From NCBI GenBank assembly GCA_963813725.1, contig CAWFAI010000017.1, positions 1 through 64,000 on the forward strand: a stretch of DNA of 64,000 nt, in the 5' to 3' direction. This DNA is from VGBV01 sp963813725 (GTDB taxonomy: Bacteria > Actinomycetota > Thermoleophilia > Solirubrobacterales > 70-9). Every line of letters begins with the position of its first letter. Position 1 is the first letter of the stretch. The notes under the pieces are model-generated. The model did no database searches and was not told the origin of the DNA. It saw nothing but the letters and a program-made list of their open reading frames with translations. A program made the translations under genes and the position numbers. This document shows positions 18,224 through 26,271 of this stretch, one piece after another.

Positions 18224-19090
18224 ATGATCGAGATCGGACTCCTGCTCGCGCTCGGATGCGCACTGCTCTCAAACGTGGCGCTGCTCTGCAAGTACCGCGG
18301 AGCGAATGCGGCCCCGGAGGTGCGCTTCAACACGCCCCTTCGCAGCGCCGGGGCCCTGTTCGCGTCGAAATGGTGGACGATCGGCTTCGTGGTCGCCTTC
18401 GTGGCCTGGGGGCTGCATGTCGCCGCGCTCGCGATGGCGCCGCTGTCGCTGGTGCAGGCCGTGATCGCGGGCGGCATCGCGCTGCTGGCGATTCCCGCGC
18501 GCCACATGTTCGGGATCTCGCTCGGGTGGCGTGAGCTGCTGGGCCTCGCACTCAGCGCCGCGGGCCTCGCCTTCCTGGCGCTGACCGCCGTCGGTCACCC
18601 GGCCAGCAGCGCCGAGTACTCCCCGACCACGATGGCCGCCTTCCAGGGGGGCGCGATCGCGATCGGGATGGCCCTGCTCTTCTCGGGCGCCCGCGGCGAT
18701 GGCGGTCGCCACGGCGGGATCATGCTCGCGGCATCGGCCGGCCTGCTGATCGGGGTCTCGGATGTCGCCATCAAGGCCCTGGCCGAGGTCGTGCCCGGCT
18801 CGCCGGCGGCGATCCTCAGCCCCTGGACGCTGGTCGCGGCGCTGGCCGCGATCGGCGCCTTCTACGCGCTCGCCCGCTCGCTGCAGCTCGGCGATCCGGT
18901 CGAGGTGATCGTGGTCTCCTCGGTCGCCGCGAACTGCGCCGCGATCGTGGGCGGAGTCCTCGTCTTCGGCGACCCGGTCGGCTCGGACGCGCTCGGGGTG
19001 ATCGCGCGCAGCGCCGCGTTCGCCGCCGTGATCGGCGCCGCGGCGCTCATCCCCACCCCGCAGCACCAGGCGCGCCCGCAGACCTCCTAG
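18224..19090 (+). CDS. DMT-superfamily (EamA/NIPA-like) permease
   Basis: Membrane protein of 288 aa with nine to ten predicted helices in two halves, typical of drug/metabolite transporters. Gly/Ala-rich helices such as LSLVQAVIAGGIALLAI and a second-half repeat SLQLGDPVEVIVVSSVAAN are visible. The ATG at 18224 is preferred over a TTG three bases before; GGAAGGT lies upstream. A 114-bp gap separates it from the RidA gene; a weak AACCGGG/CCCGGTT inverted repeat there (from about 18132) might end the previous transcript. Substrate unknown. Confidence 0.85.
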   Translation: MIEIGLLLALGCALLSNVALLCKYRGANAAPEVRFNTPLRSAGALFASKWWTIGFVVAFVAWGLHVAALAMAPLSLVQAVIAGGIALLAIPARHMFGISLGWRELLGLALSAAGLAFLALTAVGHPASSAEYSPTTMAAFQGGAIAIGMALLFSGARGDGGRHGGIMLAASAGLLIGVSDVAIKALAEVVPGSPAAILSPWTLVAALAAIGAFYALARSLQLGDPVEVIVVSSVAANCAAIVGGVLVFGDPVGSDALGVIARSAAFAAVIGAAALIPTPQHQARPQTS

Positions 19091-19121
19091 CCGGCGGCAT
19101 CTGCCGCTACCGTCGGTCGCG

Positions 19122-19259
19122 ATGCGCGTTCCGCTGCTGCTCACCCTGGCCGTGCTGGCCATCGTGCTCTGGGCCTCGGAGGCCGACGGGGCTGCCCGCG
19201 ACGCCCGCCCGCCCGGCGTCGAGGAGTTCGGTTGTCGCCTCGCCTACTTGGTCAGATAG
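19122..19259 (+). pseudogene. Truncated secreted-protein 5' remnant (signal peptide only)
   Basis: ORF of 45 aa starting MRVPLLLTLAVLAIVLWASE, a clear Sec signal peptide with ADGAAR as cleavage region, followed by only about 20 residues before a stop that lies inside the 3' end of an oppositely oriented remnant. The mature protein appears to have been lost. Could alternatively be a real tiny exported peptide. Confidence 0.4.
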
Positions 19260-19433
19260 GGCCTGCCCGTCGTTACCTTGAGGCGCCAGGAGTCGAGCAC
19301 GCTGGTGAGCCCGTTGGAGACGTCGAGCAGGGTCAGCGTCCAGGTGCCCCGGACCGGCCCGTCGTCCATCACGCTCAGGGCCGTGTTGGCCCCGACCATG
19401 CCCGGCTTGGCCGTCCCCAACGACGCGCACGAT
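19244..19433 (-). pseudogene. 3' remnant of a P-domain (proprotein convertase-like) protein
   Basis: Reading leftward, about 60 residues match the C-terminal half of a P-domain beta-sandwich: NTALSVMDDGPVRG, TWTLTLLDVSNGL and LDSWRLKV before the stop at 19246-19244. In intact proteins this module follows a subtilisin-type or other secreted domain; here the open frame runs out where hflX begins, and no start codon or signal peptide is seen. It is a likely leftover of a deleted gene. A related P-domain-like protein is encoded at 56168-56858. Confidence 0.55.
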
Positions 19434-19445
19434 ATGCCTCCTAAG

Positions 19446-20795
19446 ATGGAACGGATGGAGCGAGATCAGCAGCGGGACGCCGGCGTCGTCAACCCGCGGG
19501 CGGCGCAACGCGCCATCGCCATCGGCGTGGTCGACGGCGACGGCGGCGAGCGCGACCAGCTGGCTGAGCTGAAGGAACTGCTGCGGACGGCCGGGGTGGC
19601 GACCGCCGGCGCCTTGGTGCAGCGCCGCGACGAGCCCGACCCCGACCGCTATCTCGGCCGCGGAAAGATCACGGAGCTGAAGCGCGAGATCAAGGCCGCC
19701 GACGCCAACCTGGTCGCCACGGACGACGAGCTCGTCCCCCGCCAGGAGCGCAACCTGGAGAAGGAGCTGGGGGTGCCGGTGATCGACCGGACGGCCGTGA
19801 TCCTGGACATCTTCGCCGACCATGCCGGGTCGGCCGAAGGCAAGCTCCAGGTCGAGCTCGCGCAGCTCGAGTACAACCTCGCGCGCCTGCGCGGCCTCTG
19901 GACCCACCTCGAGCGCCTCGGCGGCGGGCTGGGCAGCGGGGGGCGCGCGGTCACCAGGGGCCCGGGCGAGGCCCAGATCGAGACCGACCGCCGGCTGGCG
20001 CGGAACCGGATCACGGCGCTGCGGCGCCGTCTGGAGCGCACCGAGCGCAACCGGGCGGTGATGCGGCAGCGGCGCGAGCAGGCGGCGCTGCCGACGGTGG
20101 CGCTCGCCGGCTACACGAACGCCGGCAAGTCGACCCTGCTGAACGCGCTCACGGGGGCCGGCGTGGGGGTGGGGGAGCGCCTCTTTCACACCCTCGACCC
20201 CACCACGCGCGCGTTCGAGCACGAGGGCAAGCGCTACCTGCTGACCGACACGGTCGGGTTCATCCGCAAGCTGCCCCACGAGCTGGTCGAAGCGTTCAAG
20301 GCGACCCTGGAGGAGACGGTGCTGTCCGACCTGATCGTCCAGGTGGCGGACGGCTCCGAGCCCGAGGAGGGGCGCGTGGCCTCGATCGCGGCCGCCGACG
20401 CCGTGCTGGAGGAGATCGGCGCGGGCGAGAAGCCGCGCCTGCTGGCGATGAACAAGATCGATCTGCTCGACCCCGACGCACGCGGAGAGCTGCGCCTGCG
20501 ACATCCGGACGCGATCCAGGTGTCGGCCCAGACGGGCGAGGGGCTGGACGAGCTGAGGGCGCGCGTAGCGAGCGCGATCAGGGAGCGACTCACCGAGGTC
20601 GAGTTGCTCGTACCCTTCAGCCATGGTGAGAGGCTTGCTCAGCTCCACGAGGTCGCTGGGGACCTCGAGCGCGAGGATCGGCCGGAGGGCGTTCTCGTCC
20701 GCGCTCTCCTTCCTGCCGCTCTCGTCGAGCGGTTCCGGGACCTCGCGGTCAACGGACGGGCAGCCGATGGAGCGGGCGTCGAGCGTCCCGACTGA
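19446..20795 (+). CDS. hflX: Ribosome-associated GTPase HflX
   Basis: GTPase of about 449 aa that binds the large subunit and rescues stalled or heat-damaged ribosomes. The N-terminal glycine-rich HflX domain (YLGRGKITELK, DHAGSAEGKLQVELAQLEYN, GGRAVTRGPGEAQIETDRR) precedes the G domain with G1 AGYTNAGKSTLLN, G3 DTVGFI and G4 MNKID. The C-terminal CTD ends in ERFRDLAV. Start may be ATG 19446 or 19455. The short region upstream is an apparent deletion scar. Confidence 0.95.
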   Translation: MERMERDQQRDAGVVNPRAAQRAIAIGVVDGDGGERDQLAELKELLRTAGVATAGALVQRRDEPDPDRYLGRGKITELKREIKAADANLVATDDELVPRQERNLEKELGVPVIDRTAVILDIFADHAGSAEGKLQVELAQLEYNLARLRGLWTHLERLGGGLGSGGRAVTRGPGEAQIETDRRLARNRITALRRRLERTERNRAVMRQRREQAALPTVALAGYTNAGKSTLLNALTGAGVGVGERLFHTLDPTTRAFEHEGKRYLLTDTVGFIRKLPHELVEAFKATLEETVLSDLIVQVADGSEPEEGRVASIAAADAVLEEIGAGEKPRLLAMNKIDLLDPDARGELRLRHPDAIQVSAQTGEGLDELRARVASAIRERLTEVELLVPFSHGERLAQLHEVAGDLEREDRPEGVLVRALLPAALVERFRDLAVNGRAADGAGVERPD

Positions 20796-20904
20796 GCGCG
20801 ACCCAGGCGGCAATGGTTCCTGGGACCCGCTGGAGGCGCTGCGGGACGATGCCGGGAGTGCCGAGGGGCCGGCGACGTCCACGCCCGGGACTACCGTCGG
20901 CGGC

Positions 20905-21339
20905 ATGGAAGAGCTCCGCTTCACCCGGCTGAGCGAGAAGGCGACGCTGCCCACCCGCGGCCACGACTCCGACGCCGGCCTGGATCTCTACGCGGCCGAG
21001 GGGGCGCGCATCGCGCCTGGCGGCCGCGTCAGCGTCGGCACGGGCCTCGCGGTCGCCGTTCCCGAGGGCCTCGCCGGCCTGGTCCTGCCGCGCTCGGGCC
21101 TGGCGCTGAAGCACGGGATCTCGCTCGTCAACGCCCCGGGCCTGATCGACCCCGGCTACCGGGGCGAGGTGCGGGTGCTGCTGCAGAACACCGACCTCAC
21201 CTCGGAATTCGAGTTCGCGGCGGGCGACCGGGTGGCCCAGATGATCCTGGTCCCGGTCGCCCGCGCGACCCCGCTCGAGTCCGAGTCGCTGGACTCGACC
21301 GCACGCGGCTCCGGCGGCTTCGGCTCCACCGGCGCCTAG
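20905..21339 (+). CDS. dut: dUTP diphosphatase
   Basis: Trimeric dUTPase of 144 aa that hydrolyses dUTP to dUMP and pyrophosphate. All five motifs are visible: DAGLDLYA (1), PRSGLALKHGI (2), GLIDPGYRGEV (3), GDRVAQMIL (4) and the C-terminal P-loop-like GSGGFGSTG (5). The ATG at 20905 leaves a 109-bp untranslated space after hflX with no recognisable element. Confidence 0.96.
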   Translation: MEELRFTRLSEKATLPTRGHDSDAGLDLYAAEGARIAPGGRVSVGTGLAVAVPEGLAGLVLPRSGLALKHGISLVNAPGLIDPGYRGEVRVLLQNTDLTSEFEFAAGDRVAQMILVPVARATPLESESLDSTARGSGGFGSTGA

Positions 21340-21350
21340 GCTCCGCTCGC

Positions 21351-21752
21351 TCAGCCGCCCGGCGCCTGGCCCTTCGGCGCATAGCGGTGATGGATCGCCA
21401 GGGTGTTTCCGTCCGGGTCGTTGAAGAACGCCTGGAAGCAGACGCCGCTGTCCAAGGTCTCGCCCGTGAACTCCACGCCGCGCGACTCCAGCTCGGCCTT
21501 GGCGGCCTCGAAGTCGTCGACGTGGAACTCGACGGGGAAGGCATGCGGCTTGAACTCCTGGCCGAACGCGTCGGCCTGCATCACGGCCACGGTCAGGCTC
21601 CCCGTCTCGAACTCGCCGCCGGGGTGGTCGCCCCATTGCTTGCCGAACTCGAGGCCGAGCGTGTTCTCGTAGAAGTCCCGGGCGGTCGCCCAGTCCTTTG
21701 TGGGGAGGGTGACGAAGTCGACTCCGTTGATGATCTTGGTCTGCGTCGGCAT
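21351..21752 (-). CDS. VOC-family (glyoxalase-like) protein
   Basis: Single vicinal-oxygen-chelate protein of 133 aa: VDFVTLPTKDWATARDFYENTLGLEFG at the start (first beta-alpha-beta module), VEFHVDDFEAAKAELESRG in the second, and FNDPDGNTLAIHHRY at the end with the usual metal-ligand positions. Last gene of an ArsR-SRPBCC-VOC operon. Members range from glyoxalases to bleomycin-binding proteins; the substrate is not evident. Confidence 0.88.
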   Translation of the reverse strand: MPTQTKIINGVDFVTLPTKDWATARDFYENTLGLEFGKQWGDHPGGEFETGSLTVAVMQADAFGQEFKPHAFPVEFHVDDFEAAKAELESRGVEFTGETLDSGVCFQAFFNDPDGNTLAIHHRYAPKGQAPGG

Positions 21753-21798
21753 CTTGAAAGCTCCTTGGTTGTGGATGAGTGGGGGTCGGACGCCGCTC

Positions 21799-22311
21799 TT
21801 ATGCGGCGCCCGCGTATCTCAGCGAGCCGGGGGTGTCGATGACATCTCCGGTCTCGACCAGGGTCTTCAGGCCCGAGAGGATCTGCGGCCAGCCGCCGTA
21901 GATCTCGGAGTTGGCGTCGATCGGGAGCTGGTCGTGGATCACGGTCAGCTGGCAGGCGTTGCCCACCTCCCTGATCTCCCAGGTGACGCGCGAAGTCGGC
22001 ACGGACCTGACCTCATCGCTCCAGAGCGCGTTGAAGCTCTGCACGAGCCGGTTGGGCCGGTCGACCTCGAGGTTCTCGCCCTCGGCGATCTCGATCGCTC
22101 CCGGGACCTCGCCCTTGTAGGACGAGCCCTCGGTGTAGTCGGAGTGGGTCTCCACCCCGAAGCTGTACTTGGCGCGCATCTCGGGATCGGTGATCGCCTC
22201 CCAGAGGCGCTCCGGCGTCGTCTTGATGTAGATCTCGAACACAGCGACGCCTCCGGAGCCATTGGGATCCGGTGCGAGCCCTATCCGGTGCGGTACGTCG
22301 TACTCAGCCAT
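21799..22311 (-). CDS. SRPBCC (AHSA1-like) domain protein
   Basis: Protein of 170 aa with the helix-grip START-like fold seen in AHSA1-type proteins: FEIYIKTTPERLWEAITDPEM, then YKGEVPGAI, SRVTWEIREVG and GGWPQILSGLKTLVETG. It is encoded 3 bases after the ArsR regulator; ArsR-SRPBCC pairs are widespread, and the SRPBCC protein is thought to bind a small hydrophobic ligand. Function otherwise unknown. Confidence 0.88.
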   Translation of the reverse strand: MAEYDVPHRIGLAPDPNGSGGVAVFEIYIKTTPERLWEAITDPEMRAKYSFGVETHSDYTEGSSYKGEVPGAIEIAEGENLEVDRPNRLVQSFNALWSDEVRSVPTSRVTWEIREVGNACQLTVIHDQLPIDANSEIYGGWPQILSGLKTLVETGDVIDTPGSLRYAGAA

Positions 22312-22314
22312 TGG

Positions 22315-22623
22315 TCAATCCTCCTCTAGTTCTCGTTTTAGCCCGGTGAGGCCGGCGGCCACGGGCTGTGCGTACTTGCTGACCCAGCGCTCGTAGACCT
22401 GCTGGATCGGGACCGGGTTCAGGTAGTGGAGCTTCTCGCGCCCGCGACGCCTGGTCACGACCAGGTTCGCCGCCTCGAGGACCTTCAGGTGCTTCATGAC
22501 GCCGAATCGCGTCATGGGCAGGTCCTGCTCGAGTGCGCTCAGCGACTGCCCGTCCGAGCGGTACAGCTCGTCCAGCAGCCGGCGACGGGTGGGGTCGGCG
22601 AGCGCCTTGAACACCGGTTCCAT
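22315..22623 (-). CDS. ArsR-family winged-helix repressor
   Basis: DNA-binding protein of 102 aa: KALADPTRRRLLDELYRSDG, then the recognition helix region MTRFGVMKHLKVLEAANLV and wing TRRRGREKLHYLN. It lacks the ELCVCD metal site of ArsR/SmtB sensors, placing it with the SRPBCC-linked, non-metal ArsR group. The promoter and operator just upstream (22632-22661) put its start at or next to the transcription start, suggesting a leaderless mRNA and autorepression. Confidence 0.93.
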   Translation of the reverse strand: MEPVFKALADPTRRRLLDELYRSDGQSLSALEQDLPMTRFGVMKHLKVLEAANLVVTRRRGREKLHYLNPVPIQQVYERWVSKYAQPVAAGLTGLKRELEED

Positions 22624-22631
22624 GGGGCGGG

Positions 22632-22661
22632 ACTATAGGTGACTAAATGGTCACCTGTCAA
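22632..22661 (-). promoter_or_regulatory. Sigma-70-type promoter with ArsR operator in the spacer
   Basis: On the minus strand TTGACA (22661-22656) and TATAGT (22637-22632) are separated by 18 nt. A perfect 7-bp inverted repeat AGGTGAC (22637-22643) / GTCACCT (22650-22656) with 6-nt centre fills the spacer. A repressor bound there would block polymerase. The expected start site lies 0-2 nt from the ArsR ATG, so the transcript is probably leaderless. An A8 run on the plus strand upstream could act as an UP element. Confidence 0.8.
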
Positions 22662-22687
22662 GCGAAAAAAAAGGGAAAGGTTGGCGC

Positions 22688-23263
22688 TCAGGCGGAATCG
22701 GCCTGCTTCTCGAAGGAAACCTGGGGGACCTCGCGCTCGGCGGCGTCGTCGATCTCGAAGAACTCGCGGTCGCTGAAGTCGCCCTGGTCGGCGACGACCG
22801 AGGCGGGGAACTGCTGGATCTTCGTGTTGTAGGCCTGCACGTTCGAGTTGTAGATCCGGCGGGACGCCTGGATCTCGTCCTCGAGCTCGGAGAGCTGCTG
22901 CTGGAGCTGCTGGAAGTTCTCGGTGGCGCGCAGGTCGGGGTACTGCTCGGCGACCACCCGCAGGCCGCCGAGGGCAGCCGACAGCGCCGACTCGGCCTGT
23001 GCGGTGTCCTGCACCCCCTTGGCCTCCATAGCCTGGCTGCGGGCCTTCGTCACGTTCTCGAAGGTCTTCTGCTCGTGCGTCGCGTAGCCCTTGACGGCTT
23101 CGACCAGGTTGGGGACCAGGTCGTGGCGGCGCTTGAGCTGAACGTCGATGCCGCTCCACGCCTCGTCCACGCGGTTGCGCGAGGCGATGATGCTGTTGCG
23201 GATCAGGATCCAGGCGAGTGCGCCCAGGACCAGCAGCCCGACGATGACGATCAGCACGACCAT
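22688..23263 (-). CDS. LemA family protein
   Basis: Protein of 191 aa with one N-terminal membrane helix (about 3-22) and a four-helix bundle outside or inside the membrane. The family motif RVDEAWSGIDVQLKRRHDLVPNLVEAVKGYA is complete in sequence (given here in parts: IDVQLKRRHDLVPNLVE), followed by ARRIYN-type SRRIYNSNVQAYN. Function is unsettled across bacteria. It lies 48 bases after gatD in the same direction and could be the last gene of that operon. Confidence 0.92.
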   Translation of the reverse strand: MVVLIVIVGLLVLGALAWILIRNSIIASRNRVDEAWSGIDVQLKRRHDLVPNLVEAVKGYATHEQKTFENVTKARSQAMEAKGVQDTAQAESALSAALGGLRVVAEQYPDLRATENFQQLQQQLSELEDEIQASRRIYNSNVQAYNTKIQQFPASVVADQGDFSDREFFEIDDAAEREVPQVSFEKQADSA

Positions 23264-23311
23264 GTGCCTGATCCTAACGGGCGGCCAGGGCCGGCACCTG
23301 AGGGGCCGCCA

Positions 23312-24094
23312 TCAGCCGCGCTCGGCGGCCCTCAAGGCGCCGGCGTGGGCGGCCAGCTCCAGTTCGTCCTGAAGCGGAGCGAGCTCGACCGGTGCGTCGG
23401 CCCGCCGCTCCAGGGCGAGGGTGATCAGGCAGTCGGCCAGGGCGGCGTTCTTGGGGAGGAGGGGGCCGTGCAGGTACGTGCCGAACATGTTCAGGCGCCG
23501 CACGCCCTCCAGGCCGTCGTCGCCGTTGTTGCCGTGGCCGTTCAGCACGCGGCCCAGCGGCCGCGCGTCCGCGCCGAGATACGTACGCCCGCCGTGGTTC
23601 TCGAAGCCCGCCAGCACGCTGGGCAGGTCGCTCTGGGCATCGCCGGCGCCACCGGCGGCGGTCTCGATCGAGACGTTGCCGATCAGCCGCGGGCCCTCCT
23701 CGCGGACCGTCTCCAGATCGGCGATGCCCAGGCCGGAAAGGGACTCCGAGCCGAGCTGGTAGCTGTGCCCGAGCAGCTGGTAGCCGCCGCAGACGGCCAG
23801 CAGCGCGGCGCCGTCCTCGACGGCCGAGGCGATCGCGTCGCGCTTGGTGCGCAGCATGTCTTCGGCGACCAGGACCTGGTCGCGGTCCTGGCCGCCACCG
23901 ACGTAGATCAGGTCGTGCTGGGCCGGGTCGAAGGCCTCCCCGGGCCCTGAGGCGGCGTAGGAGAAGCCGATCCCGCGCCACTCGCAGCGACGGCGGAGGA
24001 AGATGATGTTGCCGCGGTCGGCGTAGATGTTCATCTGCTCGGGGTAGAGCGCCAGGACGCGCAGCTCGAGCGGCGAAGAGGGGAGAGCGTTCAC
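23312..24094 (-). CDS. gatD: Lipid II isoglutaminyl synthase, glutaminase subunit
   Basis: Class I (CobQ-like) glutamine amidotransferase of 260 aa that supplies ammonia to MurT for amidation of D-Glu in lipid II. The nucleophile Cys is in LLAVCGGYQLLG, the catalytic His in FGTYLHGPLLPKN, and GGGQDRDQ marks the start of the domain. Its ATG overlaps the preceding methyltransferase stop by 4 nt. In other Gram-positives gatD directly follows murT; here a methyltransferase gene is inserted between them. Confidence 0.92.
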   Translation of the reverse strand: MNALPSSPLELRVLALYPEQMNIYADRGNIIFLRRRCEWRGIGFSYAASGPGEAFDPAQHDLIYVGGGQDRDQVLVAEDMLRTKRDAIASAVEDGAALLAVCGGYQLLGHSYQLGSESLSGLGIADLETVREEGPRLIGNVSIETAAGGAGDAQSDLPSVLAGFENHGGRTYLGADARPLGRVLNGHGNNGDDGLEGVRRLNMFGTYLHGPLLPKNAALADCLITLALERRADAPVELAPLQDELELAAHAGALRAAERG

Positions 24095-24834
24095 GTCGCC
24101 TCCAGCACGACCACCACCGAGCCGGCCTCGTACTCGCTCGAACCGACGGTGCGGCGCTCCGCGGGACGGAGGCCGGCGGCCGCCGCCTCGGCCTCGAGCG
24201 CCTCGGGGGAGAGGCGATGCAGGATGTCGTCGTGGACCTTGCGCACCAGGTCGCCCCCCGGCGCGACGCGCTCGCGGAGGCGGCGCATGCGCAGGGACTC
24301 CTGGGAGACCTGGACCCAGAGCGGCTCGCTGGAATAGATCCAGCCGTCGAGCTCGCGCATATCCGGCCTCACCGCGGCCGTGACGCCGCGCTCGACGAGG
24401 GTGGACTCGTCCACCAGGGACAGGGCGCAGCGCCCGCCGCGATCCAGCGCGGCGGCCACGGCGGCGAGGCCGCGCGCCCGCTCGGCCTCACCGAGCAGCT
24501 GGATCACCTGCAGGGGCCCGATCGCCAGCGCCGCGCCCGTCTGGCCAAGGTCGGCGAGATCGGCGGTGACGACGCGGAGCGGCAACCCGTCGGCCCGCTC
24601 GCGCAGCGCCGCGGCCAGCTCGGGATCCCGCTCGACCGCGGTCACCTCGTGCCCGGCTGCGGCGAGATGCAGTGAGACGCGGCCCGAGCCGGCCCCCAGC
24701 TCCAGCACCGGTCCGCCGGCCGCGGAGGCGAGCTCCTCCCACAGCGGCAGGTCAGCCGCATAGGAGCCGAACTCGACGTCCTGCCAGATCGCCTCCTCAC
24801 TGAGGTGGCGGGGGCGCTGAGGAAGCAGCGTCAT
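24091..24834 (-). CDS. SAM-dependent methyltransferase within the murT-gatD operon
   Basis: Class I methyltransferase of 247 aa: motif I VLELGAGSGRVSLHLA, the acidic end of strand 2 AVERDPE, and later GRCALSLVDESTL. Start ATG 24834 overlaps the murT stop by 4 nt, and its own stop overlaps the gatD start, so all three are tightly coupled. Target unknown; the position suggests a wall precursor, a lipid or a nucleotide-linked substrate, but that is inference from context only. Confidence 0.87.
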   Translation of the reverse strand: MTLLPQRPRHLSEEAIWQDVEFGSYAADLPLWEELASAAGGPVLELGAGSGRVSLHLAAAGHEVTAVERDPELAAALRERADGLPLRVVTADLADLGQTGAALAIGPLQVIQLLGEAERARGLAAVAAALDRGGRCALSLVDESTLVERGVTAAVRPDMRELDGWIYSSEPLWVQVSQESLRMRRLRERVAPGGDLVRKVHDDILHRLSPEALEAEAAAAGLRPAERRTVGSSEYEAGSVVVVLEAT

Positions 24835-26264
24835 TCCCAGTACTCCGCGGCCAGGCCGCGATCCGAGAGCAGCGTGCGCAGCTCGAGCAGCGCCGTGTAG
24901 GTCGGCAGGGCGAAGAGGCGGTCCGGCGCATCCCGCACCGCTTCGTCCAGCGACGGCTCGATCCCGTCCGCGACCTCTATGCGGTCGGTGGGCCAGCCGG
25001 CGTACTTCAGGCGCAGCGCCATCTCCGCCGCCCGCGTGCCCGCGCAGACCACGCGGCGGACCCGCCCGGCGAGCAGCTCGAAGTCGGCGTCCCAGATCCA
25101 GGAGACGTCGCGGCCGTCCGCGATTCGGTCGTTGAGGGCGATCCATACGTCCAAGCCCCCACCGTTGCGGTCGCCGTCCTGGTCCGCGCCGGCTTCCAGG
25201 CTGAGCGTGCGCAGCACCTCGTTCGCGCCCGCCGGGTTCTTGATCAGCAGGATCGAGACGGGCTTGCCCGCGACCTCGATCGTCTCCACCCGCCCGAAGA
25301 CCGCGCGCATGGACTCCAGCCCCGCCCGGATCTCGGCCAGCGGCACGCCCGAGCGCAGCCCGGCCGTGATCGCTGCGAGCGCGTTGTAGACGTTGTAGAG
25401 GCCAGGGAGGGGCAGGTCGATCTGGAGCGGCCCCTCGGGGGTTCGCACGCTGACGCTCGATCCGGCCATCCCGCGCAGCTCGATCCTGGTCGCCGCCACA
25501 TCGGGCGCCGGGCGGTCGGCCTCGCAGTTGGGGCAGCTGTAGTGACCCAGGTGGCCGACGAAGGCGCGCTCGAAGGCATACGGGGCGCCGCAGCGGCGGC
25601 AGTGCTTGGCGTCGTGGGCGTGCTGCAGCTCGGGCAGGGCCTGGCTCTCGTCCTCGATGCCGAAGTATGTGACCCCCGGCCGCCGTCGCAGCTCGCGGTC
25701 GCGGCCCAGGTCGGCGATCAGGGGGTCATCGGCGCAAAGCGCAAGCTCGACGGTCGGCTCCGCCCGCCGGGCGGGCGCGCCGGGCGTCTCGGTCAGCTTC
25801 TCGACGAGTTCGGCCCACTCCTCGGCGAGGCGCTCCAGCTCGCCGTAGCGGTCGAGCTGGTCGCGGAAGAGGTTGCCCAGAACAAGCAGGCGCGGGCGCA
25901 GCTGCGGCGCCACGCGGGGCAGCCACGCCTCGTCCAACTCGAACAGGCCCTCGTCGCCGCGCTGTTCGAGTAGCGCAGTCGCGACCCCCCAGTGCATGTT
26001 CGAACCGGCCCTGTTGTGGACCGGCTCGCGGCCCGCACGGCGCAGAATGGCCGCGATCATGCCCGCGGTCGTGGTCTTGCCGTTGGTGGAGCTGACCACG
26101 ATCGAGCCGCGCTCCAGGCCGGCCGCGAGCCGCTCGATCGCGTCCGGCGCCATTCGCACCAGCACCCGCCCGGGCAGCGTCGTGCCGCCGCCGCGGCCGC
26201 TGAGGCGGCTGAGCCCGCCGGTGGCCCTCGCCACGCCGCGCTTGAGTGAGAACCACGCGCTCAT
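24831..26264 (-). CDS. murT: Lipid II isoglutaminyl synthase, Mur ligase-like subunit
   Basis: Mur-ligase family protein of 477 aa that amidates the D-glutamate of lipid II with GatD. The ATP loop is SSTNGKTTTAGM; a MurT-specific zinc ribbon (CRRCG and CPNCEA, near 218-245) is inserted in the central domain; the C-terminal DUF1727 domain carries LLIKNPAGANEVLR and IALNDRIADGRDVSW. Complete and collinear with characterised MurT. Cotranscribed with a lipid kinase upstream (7-nt gap) and a methyltransferase plus gatD downstream. Confidence 0.95.
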   Translation of the reverse strand: MSAWFSLKRGVARATGGLSRLSGRGGGTTLPGRVLVRMAPDAIERLAAGLERGSIVVSSTNGKTTTAGMIAAILRRAGREPVHNRAGSNMHWGVATALLEQRGDEGLFELDEAWLPRVAPQLRPRLLVLGNLFRDQLDRYGELERLAEEWAELVEKLTETPGAPARRAEPTVELALCADDPLIADLGRDRELRRRPGVTYFGIEDESQALPELQHAHDAKHCRRCGAPYAFERAFVGHLGHYSCPNCEADRPAPDVAATRIELRGMAGSSVSVRTPEGPLQIDLPLPGLYNVYNALAAITAGLRSGVPLAEIRAGLESMRAVFGRVETIEVAGKPVSILLIKNPAGANEVLRTLSLEAGADQDGDRNGGGLDVWIALNDRIADGRDVSWIWDADFELLAGRVRRVVCAGTRAAEMALRLKYAGWPTDRIEVADGIEPSLDEAVRDAPDRLFALPTYTALLELRTLLSDRGLAAEYWE

Positions 26265-26271
26265 GGCGTGC

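Noticed and set aside
19107..20954. Leftward 615-codon open frame opposite hflX
   Set aside because: Antisense shadow; composition is typical of out-of-frame GC-rich DNA and hflX on the other strand is unambiguous.
22663..22675. T-run on the minus strand after lemA as an intrinsic terminator
   Set aside because: No stem precedes it; it is more plausibly an A/T-rich element upstream of the ArsR promoter.
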